Part shown: positions 25,001 to 35,200 of the stretch, piece after piece
How positions within the stretch are numbered: position 1 is the first letter of the stretch
Layout of the letters: every line of letters begins with the position of its first letter
From: Lysobacterales bacterium
GTDB taxonomy: Bacteria > Pseudomonadota > Gammaproteobacteria > Xanthomonadales > Marinicellaceae
Direction of reading: 5' to 3'
NCBI GenBank assembly: GCA_026988115.1
Contig: JALSLV010000045.1
Coordinates: 1-56,383 of the forward strand
DNA length: 56,383 bases
Notes under the pieces: generated by a model
Seen by the model: only the letters and a program-made list of their open reading frames with translations
The model's database searches: none
Told to the model about the DNA's origin: nothing
Made by a program: the position numbers and the translations under genes

Positions 25001-27340
25001 GATGATAATGGAGGAACTTGTGATACAACAACCTTAGAATATTGGTACACAAAAAATGCAGGGCCTCTGGATATTAGTCCGAAGAATACAGCATTAAATG
25101 ATACCAATACAGGCACATCAAACTGGTGTCAAGGCACCGCGGCAGGACCTGGTGGTTGTGATGGTGGCGATGGCCCAATTACTAATGCGGATGTTACTGC
25201 ATTTCGTGTAATCGGACCTGATTTTCCTCCTTCTGCTACCTGCTTTGTCAACGTAACCTACGCCACAGCAGGTGCCAATGTTGATGCAGACATATACTCA
25301 AACACCTCCGGTGCAGAAATACAGGGTGTGACTAATGCAGTACTATCAAATACGGTATCTGCCGTTGTTTTTGCCAGCTCAATTGGAAACACTATTTGGT
25401 ACGATGCGAATAACGATGGTCTATTTGATGCAGGCGAAGGTTTAGGAGGCATAACAGTGACCTTAACACCTCCTGCAGGAGTTGATTTAGGTAATGGTCC
25501 TGGGGCTCCAATTACAACTGTGACAGCTGCTGATGGGTCTTATTCATTCCCTAATTTACCAGCTGGAAGTTATACTGTTGCTGTTGATGAAACCACTTTG
25601 CCAATCTTCCTACAAGGTCAAAATGTTGTTGACCCAGATGGTGGAAATGATTCGATGTCTGTCTATAACCTAGGTTCTAATGAAGACAATGTGGATCAAA
25701 ATTTTGCCTACTATGTGGCTCCAGGAATTACTCTTGATAAGACTGTTTATGTTGGTCACGACGGGGGTGCTTCTTGCCCTGGTAGTGAGTTGGCTCAAGG
25801 TCCCAACCCAACAAATGTAACTTATTGTTTTGTTGTGACGAACACAGGTGGTACGTATCTTGATGCAATAAATATTACAGATGCAACCATTGGTATTAAT
25901 CAAGCCAATTTAACACTCGTATCTGGCACCTTACCCTTAGCACCTGCTGGCACTGTTACCTATTATTATGATGGTGTATTGACAGCAAGTTTAGTAAACA
26001 CAGCTTCTGTCACGGCAAATCCAACCGATGAAAATGGCAATGATTTACCCAATGGCGTAGATCCAACCGATTCGGATACCGCCGAAGTGGCGTTACTTGC
26101 CGTTGGTATTGATATACAGAAAACTGTTTACCTAAATCACGACGGTGGCGCCTCGTGTCCAGGAGGAGAGTTAGCAACAGGATTGTCAGGAACGCAAGTC
26201 ACGTATTGTTTTATTGTGACTAATATGGGTGATAGCTACTTAAATGCCATTGACATAGTGGATGCGAATATAGGAATTGGTCAAGCAAATTTAACTTTGA
26301 TTAATGGCACAATGCCATTGGCACCTGCTGCGACAATTTCGTATTATTATGAAGGCACAATTACTGCTGATTTAATTAATACAGCATCAGTCAGTGCTAA
26401 TCCAACTGACAATATGGGCAACGACCTACCAGGTTTAACTGATCCAACTGATAGTGATACAGCAGAAGTTGACCTCGTGGGACCAGGAATTGAAATAGTT
26501 AAAACTGTTTATGAAGGTCATGATTTAGGTGCCAGTTGTGCAGGAACTAATAGCTTAAATATTTATGCTGCAACTGACGTTACTTATTGTTTCACCGTAA
26601 CCAATACAGGCGATACATTCCTTGCTAGTATTACTCTTAACGATGCGACTTTAGGCATAACTCAGGCAAATATGACCTTGTTATCAGGAACCGAACCTTT
26701 AGCTCCTGGAGCAACGTTGGTTTATTTCTTTGAAACCAATCAATCTGCAAGTTTAGTTAATACGGTTGGTGTTATTGGTAACCCAGTTGATAATATGGGT
26801 AATGACCTTCCTGGTGTACCTGATGTTATTGATGACGATACAGCAACAATAAGTTTCTTGGTTCCTGAGATGACATTAACCAAATCGGTTTATGTTGGTC
26901 ATGATTCTGGAGCTAGCTGCCCAGGAACTGCTGCGGTTACACTCAATGATGATGCAAATGTGACCTTCTGTTTTATTGTCACCAATACAGGTGCTGTTGA
27001 CTTGGATAATGTTGCGCTTAATGACATAACCTTAGGCATTACTGATGCTAATATGACATTAATTTCAGGAACTTCTCCATTAGCACCAGGTGCATCAATG
27101 GTTTGGATTTATGAGACAACCTTAACTCAGACTCTTGATAATGTAGCACAGGCAACGGCAAACCCTGTTGATGCTATGGGTAATGATATCCCTGTGTTAA
27201 TTGACGAAGAAGCAGGTGGCAATGCAACCGTTAATATAATTAGAATGATACCTACATTAAATAGGTATTCCATTCTGTTTACAATATTGATGTTGCTTGT
27301 TACTGGCTATTTCGCAAGAAGACGAATCACTAATTTATAA
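22073..27340 (+). CDS. Giant IPTL-CTERM surface protein with SdrD-B-like and DUF11 repeats
   Basis: 1755 aa. A signal peptide of about 25 residues (to VYSA) precedes about 1070 residues of Gly/Thr/Asn/Asp-rich beta sequence. An SdrD-B-like domain (about 1100-1212) begins GNTIWYDANNDGLFDAGEG. Four tandem DUF11-type repeats start near residues 1218, 1344, 1471 and 1600; each has a K-x-VY-x-GHD...SC opening, a TYCF-VTN core and an N-(PT/PV)D--GND closing. The C-terminus is IPTL (1726-1729), a hydrophobic helix and RRR, the IPTL-CTERM sorting signal known from exosortase-type systems. This predicts a cell-surface adhesin or matrix protein; no sortase is in the window. Confidence 0.88.
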   Translation: MQIKTKHCKRLLMLLVMIISVPVYSATLNLTTKYGKTGGLRGNLNSIGDQVNGNIICSQDNTNANIEPGCDMFDDPGYVAGANTPVDDSYNGDLVVRTNDNFELIAAWSWLGNAGGTEEQVTISSTLPAGTNFIFDGIPGSCDQVLSTLSADGKTINCVRKDFDTNDVGSYAEDLAFAVRVEGDATNGDTPGALSMSMDDPTASGPVTDGTEGTSLVITASPRWNIDKGQSYGIYTIQAGRTDDMGNSGWWIWYNFSIEVDEVSGATDSPINPALGNEALAGGTNATITFTDDLSNISPNAKLVTWDTNGSFSPVSNACDMDTYTNGNEPYPAFNATNPDRSIQVASGVMGVTCTQTGSSVAVTVTGVDTSLTKAPKRTRTGGLLPVNRNIAAIGVIRVFVPLSDVVNAGGTLATQNCVTGFDPNGISGGSNFGALTESSLDNCYSTTLNAVAGSWDKNYRKGWSDRPAEIPKWGGGGWSLPPTDSAVVEGGDGTVTPGGVWGTYTVHSNTGGTPFTNVTLCDVIDTETYEMTIIDPTDAYGTAGTGVFDQTINAVDLLYSSTENNAGLTIEYATGYVGSWPPDPTVAPSTGPTDEVVDECSDPGITWYPDVVTAETTDGAPVSKVRISVPSLNPGLIMAMRIKHTARANFLTSGLPIPNDTLLINHATYTRDGLAGTVGGDGRNWRAGDYIALDATQPPPNGGGGDRIIMVRAKARILKAMGPGAVSPGSETTVTLSPSFTTDGTNPETGTVVIADLLPVGMDYKFGSTTGTYGSGATPYGEPLVIHPTTDADCMMHVADIVNEGFPCGDTLNGGATGTSILVWDLGTQTTGLTMNDLIFNGIVAIDAPAPATLQNYVQISSSADTSPSSQRVANANTSNTVPSSLLIVKSVLTPLHEINSTTAANNWMDFQIGLRNGSSGITATNLDFIDILPFNGDGVMGSFTFTPAPGTTVPRNRVPASNFSGTLEFDSVSFDDNGGTCDTTTLEYWYTKNAGPLDISPKNTALNDTNTGTSNWCQGTAAGPGGCDGGDGPITNADVTAFRVIGPDFPPSATCFVNVTYATAGANVDADIYSNTSGAEIQGVTNAVLSNTVSAVVFASSIGNTIWYDANNDGLFDAGEGLGGITVTLTPPAGVDLGNGPGAPITTVTAADGSYSFPNLPAGSYTVAVDETTLPIFLQGQNVVDPDGGNDSMSVYNLGSNEDNVDQNFAYYVAPGITLDKTVYVGHDGGASCPGSELAQGPNPTNVTYCFVVTNTGGTYLDAINITDATIGINQANLTLVSGTLPLAPAGTVTYYYDGVLTASLVNTASVTANPTDENGNDLPNGVDPTDSDTAEVALLAVGIDIQKTVYLNHDGGASCPGGELATGLSGTQVTYCFIVTNMGDSYLNAIDIVDANIGIGQANLTLINGTMPLAPAATISYYYEGTITADLINTASVSANPTDNMGNDLPGLTDPTDSDTAEVDLVGPGIEIVKTVYEGHDLGASCAGTNSLNIYAATDVTYCFTVTNTGDTFLASITLNDATLGITQANMTLLSGTEPLAPGATLVYFFETNQSASLVNTVGVIGNPVDNMGNDLPGVPDVIDDDTATISFLVPEMTLTKSVYVGHDSGASCPGTAAVTLNDDANVTFCFIVTNTGAVDLDNVALNDITLGITDANMTLISGTSPLAPGASMVWIYETTLTQTLDNVAQATANPVDAMGNDIPVLIDEEAGGNATVNIIRMIPTLNRYSILFTILMLLVTGYFARRRITNL

Positions 27341-27362
27341 AATTTAGATTCAGTAATAAATT

Positions 27363-27399
27363 AAGCCCTGTGGAAATCATTTTCACAGGGCTTTTTTTT
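27363..27399 (+). terminator. Rho-independent terminator after the giant surface-protein gene
   Basis: A 13-bp stem (AAGCCCTGTGGAA, one G-U pair, loop ATCAT) is followed by a run of eight T, 23 bp after the stop codon. This is a textbook terminator. Confidence 0.92.
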
Positions 27400-27400
27400 G

Positions 27401-27588
27401 CCTATAATAAACTCAAGTGTCTGCAACCAAATGCTTTACAGACTGTGAAAGTATTATGGGGCGAAAGAAAAAAACACATGGAGTGTTTTTTCACGCAAGC
27501 CGCGAAGTGGTAAGTATCAGGACGATACGCAAAAAATGAGCAGAAAATTTGATAAAATGCTTGATTAGATACATAGTTGCTGTTTACT
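27401..27588. other. Structured intergenic segment, possible repeat element
   Basis: The segment holds several hairpins: GTCTG/CAGAC around 27417-27443, AAAAAACAC/GTGTTTTTT at 27469-27491 and GTATC/GATAC at 27514-27528. On the minus strand the second hairpin ends in a T-run and could terminate glmS-ycgL. A 27-codon basic open frame (plus strand, from 27456, beginning MGRKKKTHG) crosses it. Its look is that of a dispersed palindromic element rather than a gene. Confidence 0.4.
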
Positions 27589-27849
27589 TTAAACCCTAAA
27601 ATTCAAAACACTTTTGACTAAGTCTTTAGGTACTTGAACATGGTAGCCTTGTTCGTTTAAATTGGCTTTGACGGTTTGTATATCTTCATTGGCGAGTTTT
27701 TCACGGCTGCTTAAATCCAGCTCCATGACTTTGGTATTTCTGCCGATAAGTTTGATGAGTTCATCGGGCAAATCTTGTATCTTTTTGTCTTTTTCGAGGT
27801 AAACATACAAGCCTGTTTTTGTATCGGATCGGTAAATATCGCACATCAT
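27589..27849 (-). CDS. ycgL: YcgL family small protein
   Basis: 86 aa. CDIYRSDTKTGLYVYLEK near the start and the GYHVQVPKDL block near the end match the YcgL family of gammaproteobacterial small cytoplasmic proteins. Function is not established. The start overlaps the glmS stop (GAATGATG), so it is translated from the same mRNA. Confidence 0.85.
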   Translation of the reverse strand: MMCDIYRSDTKTGLYVYLEKDKKIQDLPDELIKLIGRNTKVMELDLSSREKLANEDIQTVKANLNEQGYHVQVPKDLVKSVLNFRV

Positions 27850-29684
27850 TCGACTGTCACCGATTTGGCTAGGTTGCGAGGTTGATCGACATCGGTTCCA
27901 CGCAATAATGCGACATGATAGGACAATAATTGCAAGGGAATATTAAAAACTATTGGCGAGGTAAATTCACCACTGGCTTCTAATTCAATTAAATGCGTGT
28001 TGTCTCCATCAAGTCCATGTTCGCCTTTGTGATCAACAAAAACGAATAGTTCGCCACCACGGGCTCGGACTTCTTCAATATTTGATTTGAGTTTTTCCAG
28101 TAAGGCATCATTTGGGCACACGGCTATAACTGGCATTTTTTCATCGACCAATGCCAATGGCCCATGTTTGAGTTCGCCCGCGGGATAACCCTCGGCATGA
28201 ATATAGGATATTTCTTTAAGTTTAAGAGCGCCTTCTAAAGCGATAGGAAAATGCACCCCCCGACCTAAAAATAAGGCGTTTTCTCGCTCTTCTATTTTTT
28301 TAGCAAAGGCTTTAATTTTATCATTAAGCAATAAGGCTTGATTGACGATACCTGGCAATGTTCGCAGTTGTTTAGCTAATTCACAACGAATCCCTGGGTG
28401 GATTTCATTAATCTCAGCAAATTTCAGGGTGATTAATGCCAAAACTGACATTTGTGTGGTTAAGGCTTTGGTTGATGCCACACCAATTTCAGGTCCTGCT
28501 CGAGTCATCAAGCAGTAATCGCTTTCTCTATCCAATGTCGAATTTGGCACATTACACACCGCTAAAGTAGTTAAATAATTCACTTGCTCTTTGGCAAAAC
28601 GTAAAGCCGCCAATGAATCCGCGGTTTCACCCGACTGCGAAATAGTTAAAAATAAACTATTTTCTGGCACGACTGGATTGCGGTAGCGGTATTCGCTGGC
28701 AATTTCCACTTGAGTGGGTATTCGAGCAATGGATTCTAGCCAGTATTTGGCAATCAATGCTGCATGGTATGAGGTTCCACAGGCAATTATGTGCACTTGT
28801 TTGGTGTTGACTAAAATTTCTTCCAATTCTGAGTCAATAAACTCTTTGGCAACTTTTCCATCGTATAAGCGATCAGCCAATGTATTGGCAATAGCTGTGG
28901 GTTGCTCGTATATTTCCTTAAGCATGTAATGTTCATAACCGTTTTTAGTTAAAGCTTCGGCTGATAGTTCTACTGTTTTTAATTCTCGCTGGATAATGTC
29001 ATCATTTTTATCATAGATGACACAACTATCGGGTGTTATCTCGACAATATCGCCCTCTTCCAAGTAATGAAATTGTTTGGTTTCATTGATTAATGCTTGC
29101 ACATCTGAGGCAATAAAGTTTTCCCCTTTTCCTCGTCCTACGATTAAGGGACTGCCCTTGCGGGCGGCAATTATTTTTTCGGGTTCGGCGCTGTTGGTAA
29201 TGGCAACAGCATAAGCTCCGTCTAATTTTCTTAATGCCTTGTGGCAAGCCGCTGAAAAATCTCTGCCTTGCGATTGGTAATAATGAATCAAGTGCACCAA
29301 AGTTTCGGTATCGGTTTCGGATTTAAACTGATAACCCTCGGCAATGAGTAAATTACGCAACGGCACATAATTTTCAATTATGCCATTGTGGACAACGGCA
29401 ATTACGCTATCCGAATCATGAGGATGGGCGTTATTGGTGGTTGGTTCGCCATGGGTTGCCCAACGCGTATGCCCAATACCCGAATGACCGCAAACAGAGT
29501 GAATTTTTAAATTTTCTATCAGTTTATTTAACTTTCCCGCTTGCTTACGAATACTGATGTGGTGGTTTTTTTCATTAATGGCAATACCAGCCGAATCGTA
29601 TCCACGGTATTCCAGAGTTTTTAAGCCATTAATGATAATGTCAGTGACATCTCTATTGGCTGTTGCTGCGACAATTCCGCACAT
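27846..29684 (-). CDS. glmS: Glutamine-fructose-6-phosphate aminotransferase (GlmS)
   Basis: 612 aa. It makes glucosamine-6-phosphate from fructose-6-phosphate and glutamine, the first step to UDP-GlcNAc for peptidoglycan and LPS. The N-terminus MCGIVAA exposes the nucleophile Cys 2, followed by the glutaminase domain (HTRWATHGEP, HNGIIENY). Two SIS sugar-isomerase domains follow (IACGTSYHAALIAKYW about 290; LGRGVHFPIALEGALKLKE about 465). The C-terminus LAKSVTVE is canonical. GlmU, which acts later in the pathway, is encoded 7 kb away. Confidence 0.97.
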   Translation of the reverse strand: MCGIVAATANRDVTDIIINGLKTLEYRGYDSAGIAINEKNHHISIRKQAGKLNKLIENLKIHSVCGHSGIGHTRWATHGEPTTNNAHPHDSDSVIAVVHNGIIENYVPLRNLLIAEGYQFKSETDTETLVHLIHYYQSQGRDFSAACHKALRKLDGAYAVAITNSAEPEKIIAARKGSPLIVGRGKGENFIASDVQALINETKQFHYLEEGDIVEITPDSCVIYDKNDDIIQRELKTVELSAEALTKNGYEHYMLKEIYEQPTAIANTLADRLYDGKVAKEFIDSELEEILVNTKQVHIIACGTSYHAALIAKYWLESIARIPTQVEIASEYRYRNPVVPENSLFLTISQSGETADSLAALRFAKEQVNYLTTLAVCNVPNSTLDRESDYCLMTRAGPEIGVASTKALTTQMSVLALITLKFAEINEIHPGIRCELAKQLRTLPGIVNQALLLNDKIKAFAKKIEERENALFLGRGVHFPIALEGALKLKEISYIHAEGYPAGELKHGPLALVDEKMPVIAVCPNDALLEKLKSNIEEVRARGGELFVFVDHKGEHGLDGDNTHLIELEASGEFTSPIVFNIPLQLLSYHVALLRGTDVDQPRNLAKSVTVE

Positions 29685-29737
29685 GGACTATTCCAAATTC
29701 TCAAAAATGCCATTCTAGTTGAATTTACTGTTATTGT

Positions 29738-32023
29738 CTATTTTTCAGATTTTTTAATTTGCAGCAAACTTGCAAGGTATTGTTCTTCGGCACGAGTCCA
29801 TAAAGCGTAGGCATTTCTTTTGCATTGATTAGCTAAGTTGATGGCTTTTGAAATTTGACCTAGTTGTTTATGTGCTTTGGATTGCAAAAGTAAATAGGGT
29901 AAAGCTGGTGGTTGATAAAGAGCCGACTCTTTTAACACATTTAGAGCCTGTGTGGCTTGGTTTTCTTGCAAATAGATTTGCGCTAATGAATTGTTGATTT
30001 GAGTAAAAGCTTGGTTATCTTCATTGGCTTTTGCCAATATTTTTGATGAATTTAACAGAGCAAGGGCTTTTTTAGTCTTGCCCGATTGCATTAAAAAATC
30101 GGCTTTTAAAACATTAAAATGAACCCTTATTCCTTTTTTGTTGGTTTCATACATGTACTCATCCATTTGGGTTAAATAATTGTTAGCATCGTCTAATTGA
30201 CCTTGCTTTAACTTTAAAGAGATTGCCATAAATTGATTTTCAATTAACGCAATACGATTATCAGCAGCCTGCGCTATTTGTTTGTGTTCTTTGAGGTAAA
30301 TGTCCGCTTTTTTCCATTGCTTGCGAATTTCCGCAATGATAACGGTGTATCTTTTTGAAGCTAACAACATAGCAGTAAAGTCAATTTGACTAGCAATTGT
30401 TTCCATTTCTTGATTTAGTTTCCACGCTGCATTGATTTTTCCTTGAGTGATTAACACTTCGATTATTTCATTCAGAGTCGCACCCGTTCCAAAGGCATTA
30501 TTTAACCCTCGGGTAATGTTTAAAGCTTGGTTTAAGTGGGTTATTGCCTCGGAGTAATTGGCATTTTGTTTGGCTATTCTTGCCATTAATGAGTGGGTTC
30601 TTGCCTGCCCAAGTAAAGCACCCAACTTAACAAACAATTCCATCGATTTTTGCACATAGGTTTTGGCTTTTTGCGTTTCACCTAATGTCAGTAAGATTGA
30701 AGCTTTGGCTTGATACACATCAGCCAATGTTTGGTAGTCAGCTGTTTCGTTTAACACCAATTCAAGCTGGGTAAACTCATCAAGTGCCTTTTGAGTTTGC
30801 TCTAAAGTGCGATAAAGCAATGCCAACTTGTATTTGGTATCCACTAAAGCGCGGTATTTTTTTCCTGCAAAATCTTTTAATAGGGACAAGTACAAAGCTT
30901 TTGCTTCTTCAGGCTTTCCTTGCCTTAATAGAATTCCGCCTTTTTGGTTGCTGGCTTCAATGGTGATTTCTGCAAGTTTGTTGACTGCCAGAACCGTATC
31001 GAGCAAGGCTAAGGCTTTGGTGCTTTCACCTTTTAAATCCAATATTTTGGTGATTTCCAATGTTGCCAAGTGGTAATCAGAATCATTTTCCAGACACAAT
31101 TCAAAATAATTTCGAGCCTCATCCACTTTATGGGCAGCAAAAGCGGCAAGACCTCGCAGGTATAACTCAAGTAAATACGGCTTTTGCGGAAAAACTCCCG
31201 AATTTTCTAATGTACTTGCATCAATGGAAAGCTCCTGCCCCAACCACGACAAAGCATTCGAATAGACTTGCGACAGATTTTTGTTGGTGATTTTTTTGTT
31301 TTTGATGTAGCCACTTTTATCTTCAATGGATAAAGTGAGCGTAAAATCATCTTTGTCTAGCGATATTTCACTGCTAAGCACTTTTAATTTCGGGCTTAGT
31401 TGCCATTGCGTTTCCAAAAATTGTTGATGATTGAGGTTGTTGGGTTTGTCGCTGTAATTTTTTAGGCTTATTTTCGGTGAAAGTTTTAAGAGATTTTGAA
31501 TAAATAAACCCGAACTGGAATTCAACCATTCACTGCTTGGATTCATGCCTTGAGACGGAATAACCATCAATAAATTAGTGGATAACTCAGGCACGGGCTT
31601 AGAGTTACGGTTGACTTGCAGATAAATAACTCCTGCAATCACCAAAATTAAAGGCACTAACCACCATAAATTTACAACTTTTTTTTGTTGTTTATTTTGC
31701 TTTTCCTCTGCTATTTCTTTGTGTTCAACCTCAGGAATAAAACGCACACCGAGTCCATAAACTGTTTCAAAATAGCTGTCATTGTGCACTGAGGTGAGTA
31801 TTTTTTTAAGTTTATAAATGCTTTGATCAACCGAATTATCAGCAACCACTCGACCATTCCAGACGTGTTCAATCAACTGATCTTTATTAAGCACTTTGTT
31901 GGGATTTTGCACAAAATAGTACAAGAGTTGAAAGTTTTGTTTCGTTAAATTGATTGAATTTGACTGAAAACTCAGGGCTTTTTTATCACTGTCTAAATGG
32001 AAGCCTGAAAAAAAATAGTGCAT
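29738..32023 (-). CDS. Membrane-anchored winged-helix regulator with TPR region
   Basis: 761 aa. Residues 1-100 are an OmpR/ToxR-type winged helix (QLIEHVWNGRVVADNSVDQSIYKLKKIL, then ETVYGLGVRFI). One membrane helix lies at about 118-137. The periplasmic remainder is helical with many TPR-like units from about 275 onward. The CadC/ToxR architecture implies DNA binding inside and sensing outside. It is divergent from the FG-GAP gene with 211 bp between them, so that gene is a likely target. The other neighbour, glmS, is on the same strand downstream. Confidence 0.85.
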   Translation of the reverse strand: MHYFFSGFHLDSDKKALSFQSNSINLTKQNFQLLYYFVQNPNKVLNKDQLIEHVWNGRVVADNSVDQSIYKLKKILTSVHNDSYFETVYGLGVRFIPEVEHKEIAEEKQNKQQKKVVNLWWLVPLILVIAGVIYLQVNRNSKPVPELSTNLLMVIPSQGMNPSSEWLNSSSGLFIQNLLKLSPKISLKNYSDKPNNLNHQQFLETQWQLSPKLKVLSSEISLDKDDFTLTLSIEDKSGYIKNKKITNKNLSQVYSNALSWLGQELSIDASTLENSGVFPQKPYLLELYLRGLAAFAAHKVDEARNYFELCLENDSDYHLATLEITKILDLKGESTKALALLDTVLAVNKLAEITIEASNQKGGILLRQGKPEEAKALYLSLLKDFAGKKYRALVDTKYKLALLYRTLEQTQKALDEFTQLELVLNETADYQTLADVYQAKASILLTLGETQKAKTYVQKSMELFVKLGALLGQARTHSLMARIAKQNANYSEAITHLNQALNITRGLNNAFGTGATLNEIIEVLITQGKINAAWKLNQEMETIASQIDFTAMLLASKRYTVIIAEIRKQWKKADIYLKEHKQIAQAADNRIALIENQFMAISLKLKQGQLDDANNYLTQMDEYMYETNKKGIRVHFNVLKADFLMQSGKTKKALALLNSSKILAKANEDNQAFTQINNSLAQIYLQENQATQALNVLKESALYQPPALPYLLLQSKAHKQLGQISKAINLANQCKRNAYALWTRAEEQYLASLLQIKKSEK

Positions 32024-32234
32024 AAAAAATAAGGTTTAAAAAATAATTCAATCATAACACCTCCAATGCTCAAAGCCAACGATAAAAAAGCCTATTAAAA
32101 TGTGAACCAGTTCAAATTTTTACCCGCAGTCATAATTGAGTCATAATTTGGAGGTTATAAATCATGCTTCAAACATTAAGTTTGCCTCTGTTTTCTCTAT
32201 GATTGAATCCACTTAAAAACAAAGAGACAATGCT
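32024..32234. promoter_or_regulatory. Divergent control region of the regulator and the FG-GAP gene
   Basis: 211 bp containing a CCTCCAA (32060-32066)/TTGGAGG (32149-32155) inverted pair and a TCATAATT direct repeat (about 32130-32148). It is a plausible binding region for the membrane-anchored regulator, but no footprint-type consensus is known to me. Confidence 0.35.
32164..32202 (+). CDS. Possible 12-residue leader peptide
   Basis: An ATG at 32164 is preceded by GGAGG at 32150-32154, the strongest ribosome-binding site in this gap. The frame encodes MLQTLSLPLFSL and stops at 32202, 32 bp before the FG-GAP gene. It may be an upstream regulatory peptide; it could also be chance. Confidence 0.3.
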   Translation: MLQTLSLPLFSL

Positions 32235-35200
32235 ATGGAACGAACACCTTATGAGTTAATTATTCTGATGCTTCTATTTTTATCGGCTTTTTCGATTGCC
32301 AATGCCAAAGAGGTCAGTTTTGCACCTGCTCAATTATTATCCATTGATACCAGTCCAGGTGGAGCCGCGTTATTTTCGAATATCGTTTCTGCTGATATGG
32401 ATAATGATGGGGATAAGGACATCATTATTTCACAATTCAATGGTTCAACAGATGAAATCAGTTGGTTAGAAAATGATGGCATTGACTTAACAGCCTTTCC
32501 ACAACATATCATTACGACAGCCACTCAAGCCTTTAACGCCTTAAAAGCGATTGACCTGGATGGTGATGGTGATATTGACGTGGTTGGTACCGATAAATCA
32601 ACAAATGAATTGCTTTGGTTTGAAAACAATGGGACAGCATCAGCATGGGCAACCCATGTTATCTTCGGCGGTGCAAACCTTAATAATGTCAAGGATTTAA
32701 GTGTAGCAGACCTTGATTCCGATGGTGATTTAGATGTTGTTGTTGCCGCCGATACAACACCCAACCTTTATTGGTACCAAAACGCAGGCGATAGTTTGAC
32801 TTGGACAGAAAACAACACGGGTATCGTCACTGCTGGTAATATTTCCAGCATTATCACAGGTGATGTAACCAACGATGGAACAGTTGATATTGTTTACGGT
32901 TTAACCTCTGGCTCTCCCTATATAAAAATTGTAGCTAATGTCGCTGCCGTTGGAACGGTGTGGCTGACCTCAACAGTGGCTACTGGACTTTCAGCAACTA
33001 TTGGCGATATTCAAATCAAAGACCTGGATTTAAATGGTTTAGCAGAAATCTACTACCGCGGCAATAACAGTGATTTAATTCAACTCACCTACGATTTAGC
33101 AACAACCAGTTGGAATCCTTTAATTATTTCCTCCAATACGTGGGGAGAAATAAATTTTATTGATTTTGATAAAGACGGTGATACAGATATCTTAGTTGGA
33201 AATAGCCTCAATTTTTCATGGCTAGAAAACGATGACTCTTTGGCGGGTTCTTGGACCGAACACGTGTTGATTAGTGGCTTAAGTACCACCATTAAAAATG
33301 TTCATGCAACGGATTTGGATAACGATAGCGATATGGAAGTCATTATTGCTAAAGAAGAGGATGGTTTTGTTTATGCCTACGAAAACTTACTGTTTCATTC
33401 ATCCGCTCAATTCGATTTAACAACAATTTTTGATAGCTCGCATACCGATGCTTATCATGTCGTCACAGGCTTACTTAACGGCGATCAATACCCTGATATT
33501 ATCTCTGCCAATAACAGTTCAACTGGCATGGAAATATTTTTCTTTGCAGGTGATGGCTCTGGAGGTTATGCGGCGGCGACAACCGTATTAAATGTTGCCT
33601 CCACCACTGACAGTCAAATCAGTGCTATCCAATTAGGTGATATGGATAAAGATGGAGACATTGATATTGTATTTGCTGCCAAAGGCAATGAAAATATCTA
33701 TTTAATCGACAACCAAATGAATGCAGGACCCTTTGGTGCTTCAGGTAAAAGTACAGCAGGTGTTCTATGGGGCAGTATAACGACACTGGCTACGGCATCA
33801 GGACAATCTGATGAAATCCAATTAGCCGACATTAATGCCGATGGAATGCTTGATGTGGTGGCATTGGATAAATTAGGTGACCGCATCATTTGGTTAAACA
33901 ATGATGGTTTGTGGACCCAAGGTATTATTTCTGGTGCTTATAATAGCCCCTTGGATTTAGCCGTGGCTGATTTCAATAATGATGGAACTTTAGATATTAC
34001 GGTTGCTAGTAATTCAACGGTAACTCGTTGGTTTTCTAATGATAATGGCGATGGTTCCAGCTGGACTCAAAATAACGTCGCTTCCCATACAGGTTACCAA
34101 ATTGATGTCGCAGATATGGACTCAGATGGTGATATAGATATTATCGCCAGTCGCAATACTGGCAACACGATTACATGGTATGCTAACAATGGCACGGGCA
34201 CATCGTGGCAAAGTCATGACACACAAATACCAACATCGAGTTTTACGCGTGAATTGCAAGTAGAGGATGTTAATAAAGATGGCAAATACGAGATTCTCAC
34301 ACAAACCAATGCTGGAGATTTTTCTTTAATTGCAAAAGATGAAAACAGCCTATGGTCGCTCCAAGTCATCCAGTCGGGGTTGGATATTCCTTCTTCTTTC
34401 ACTTTTACTGATTTTGATTTTGACGGTGATTTGGATATTACGACCAAAGGCAGTTTATCCAATGAACTCATCACCATAGAAAATCGAGGTGGGCAATACA
34501 GTGTCGACTATTCTTTGCCACCAACACAAAACCGAGAAGATTCACAAACCTTCGCCGCGGCAAGTTTTACTGTTTCTCATAACGGCACATTACTTGATGG
34601 TGATATGCAAATATCAACCTTTCATCTTGGATTTATAGCCGGAACAGGTTGCTCAGGTCCTTCGTTTCCCTCCTCTGATTTCAACCCGCTGATTTCAAAT
34701 ATTAGTGTTTACCGTGATGACGGTTCGGGAAGTTTTGAGTTGTTCTCAGATACCTTAGTTTATGATGAAGCCGGTCCTTTTACTTTAGTCAGCGGACAAA
34801 TCACACTCAATTTACCCGACCAAAATACTGATTTGCAAATTTTTCCACAAACAAGCAAAGATTATTTTGTCACCTTAAAAGTTCGTCCAACAGCCTCAAC
34901 ACAAACCTGTCACGGCTTTGAGATTTATCCTTTTATAAGCAATGCGGTTGATAGCTTGGTGTTTGACACTTTTAGAGCACAAGACAGAGACAGTTTAATC
35001 GAACTTAATGGAGCATTTACGGCAGAAGTTATTCCTGAAGAACAATTGATTGTTGCCTCAACCAATAATGCCCCAATCACAACGGGCATTGCTGATAAAA
35101 CATCCATGGAAGCCCTACCATTCACAGCCGATATAAGCACAGATTTTAGCGATCCCGATGGCGATGCTTTAAGCTTTAGTGCAGGAGGACTGCCCTTAAG

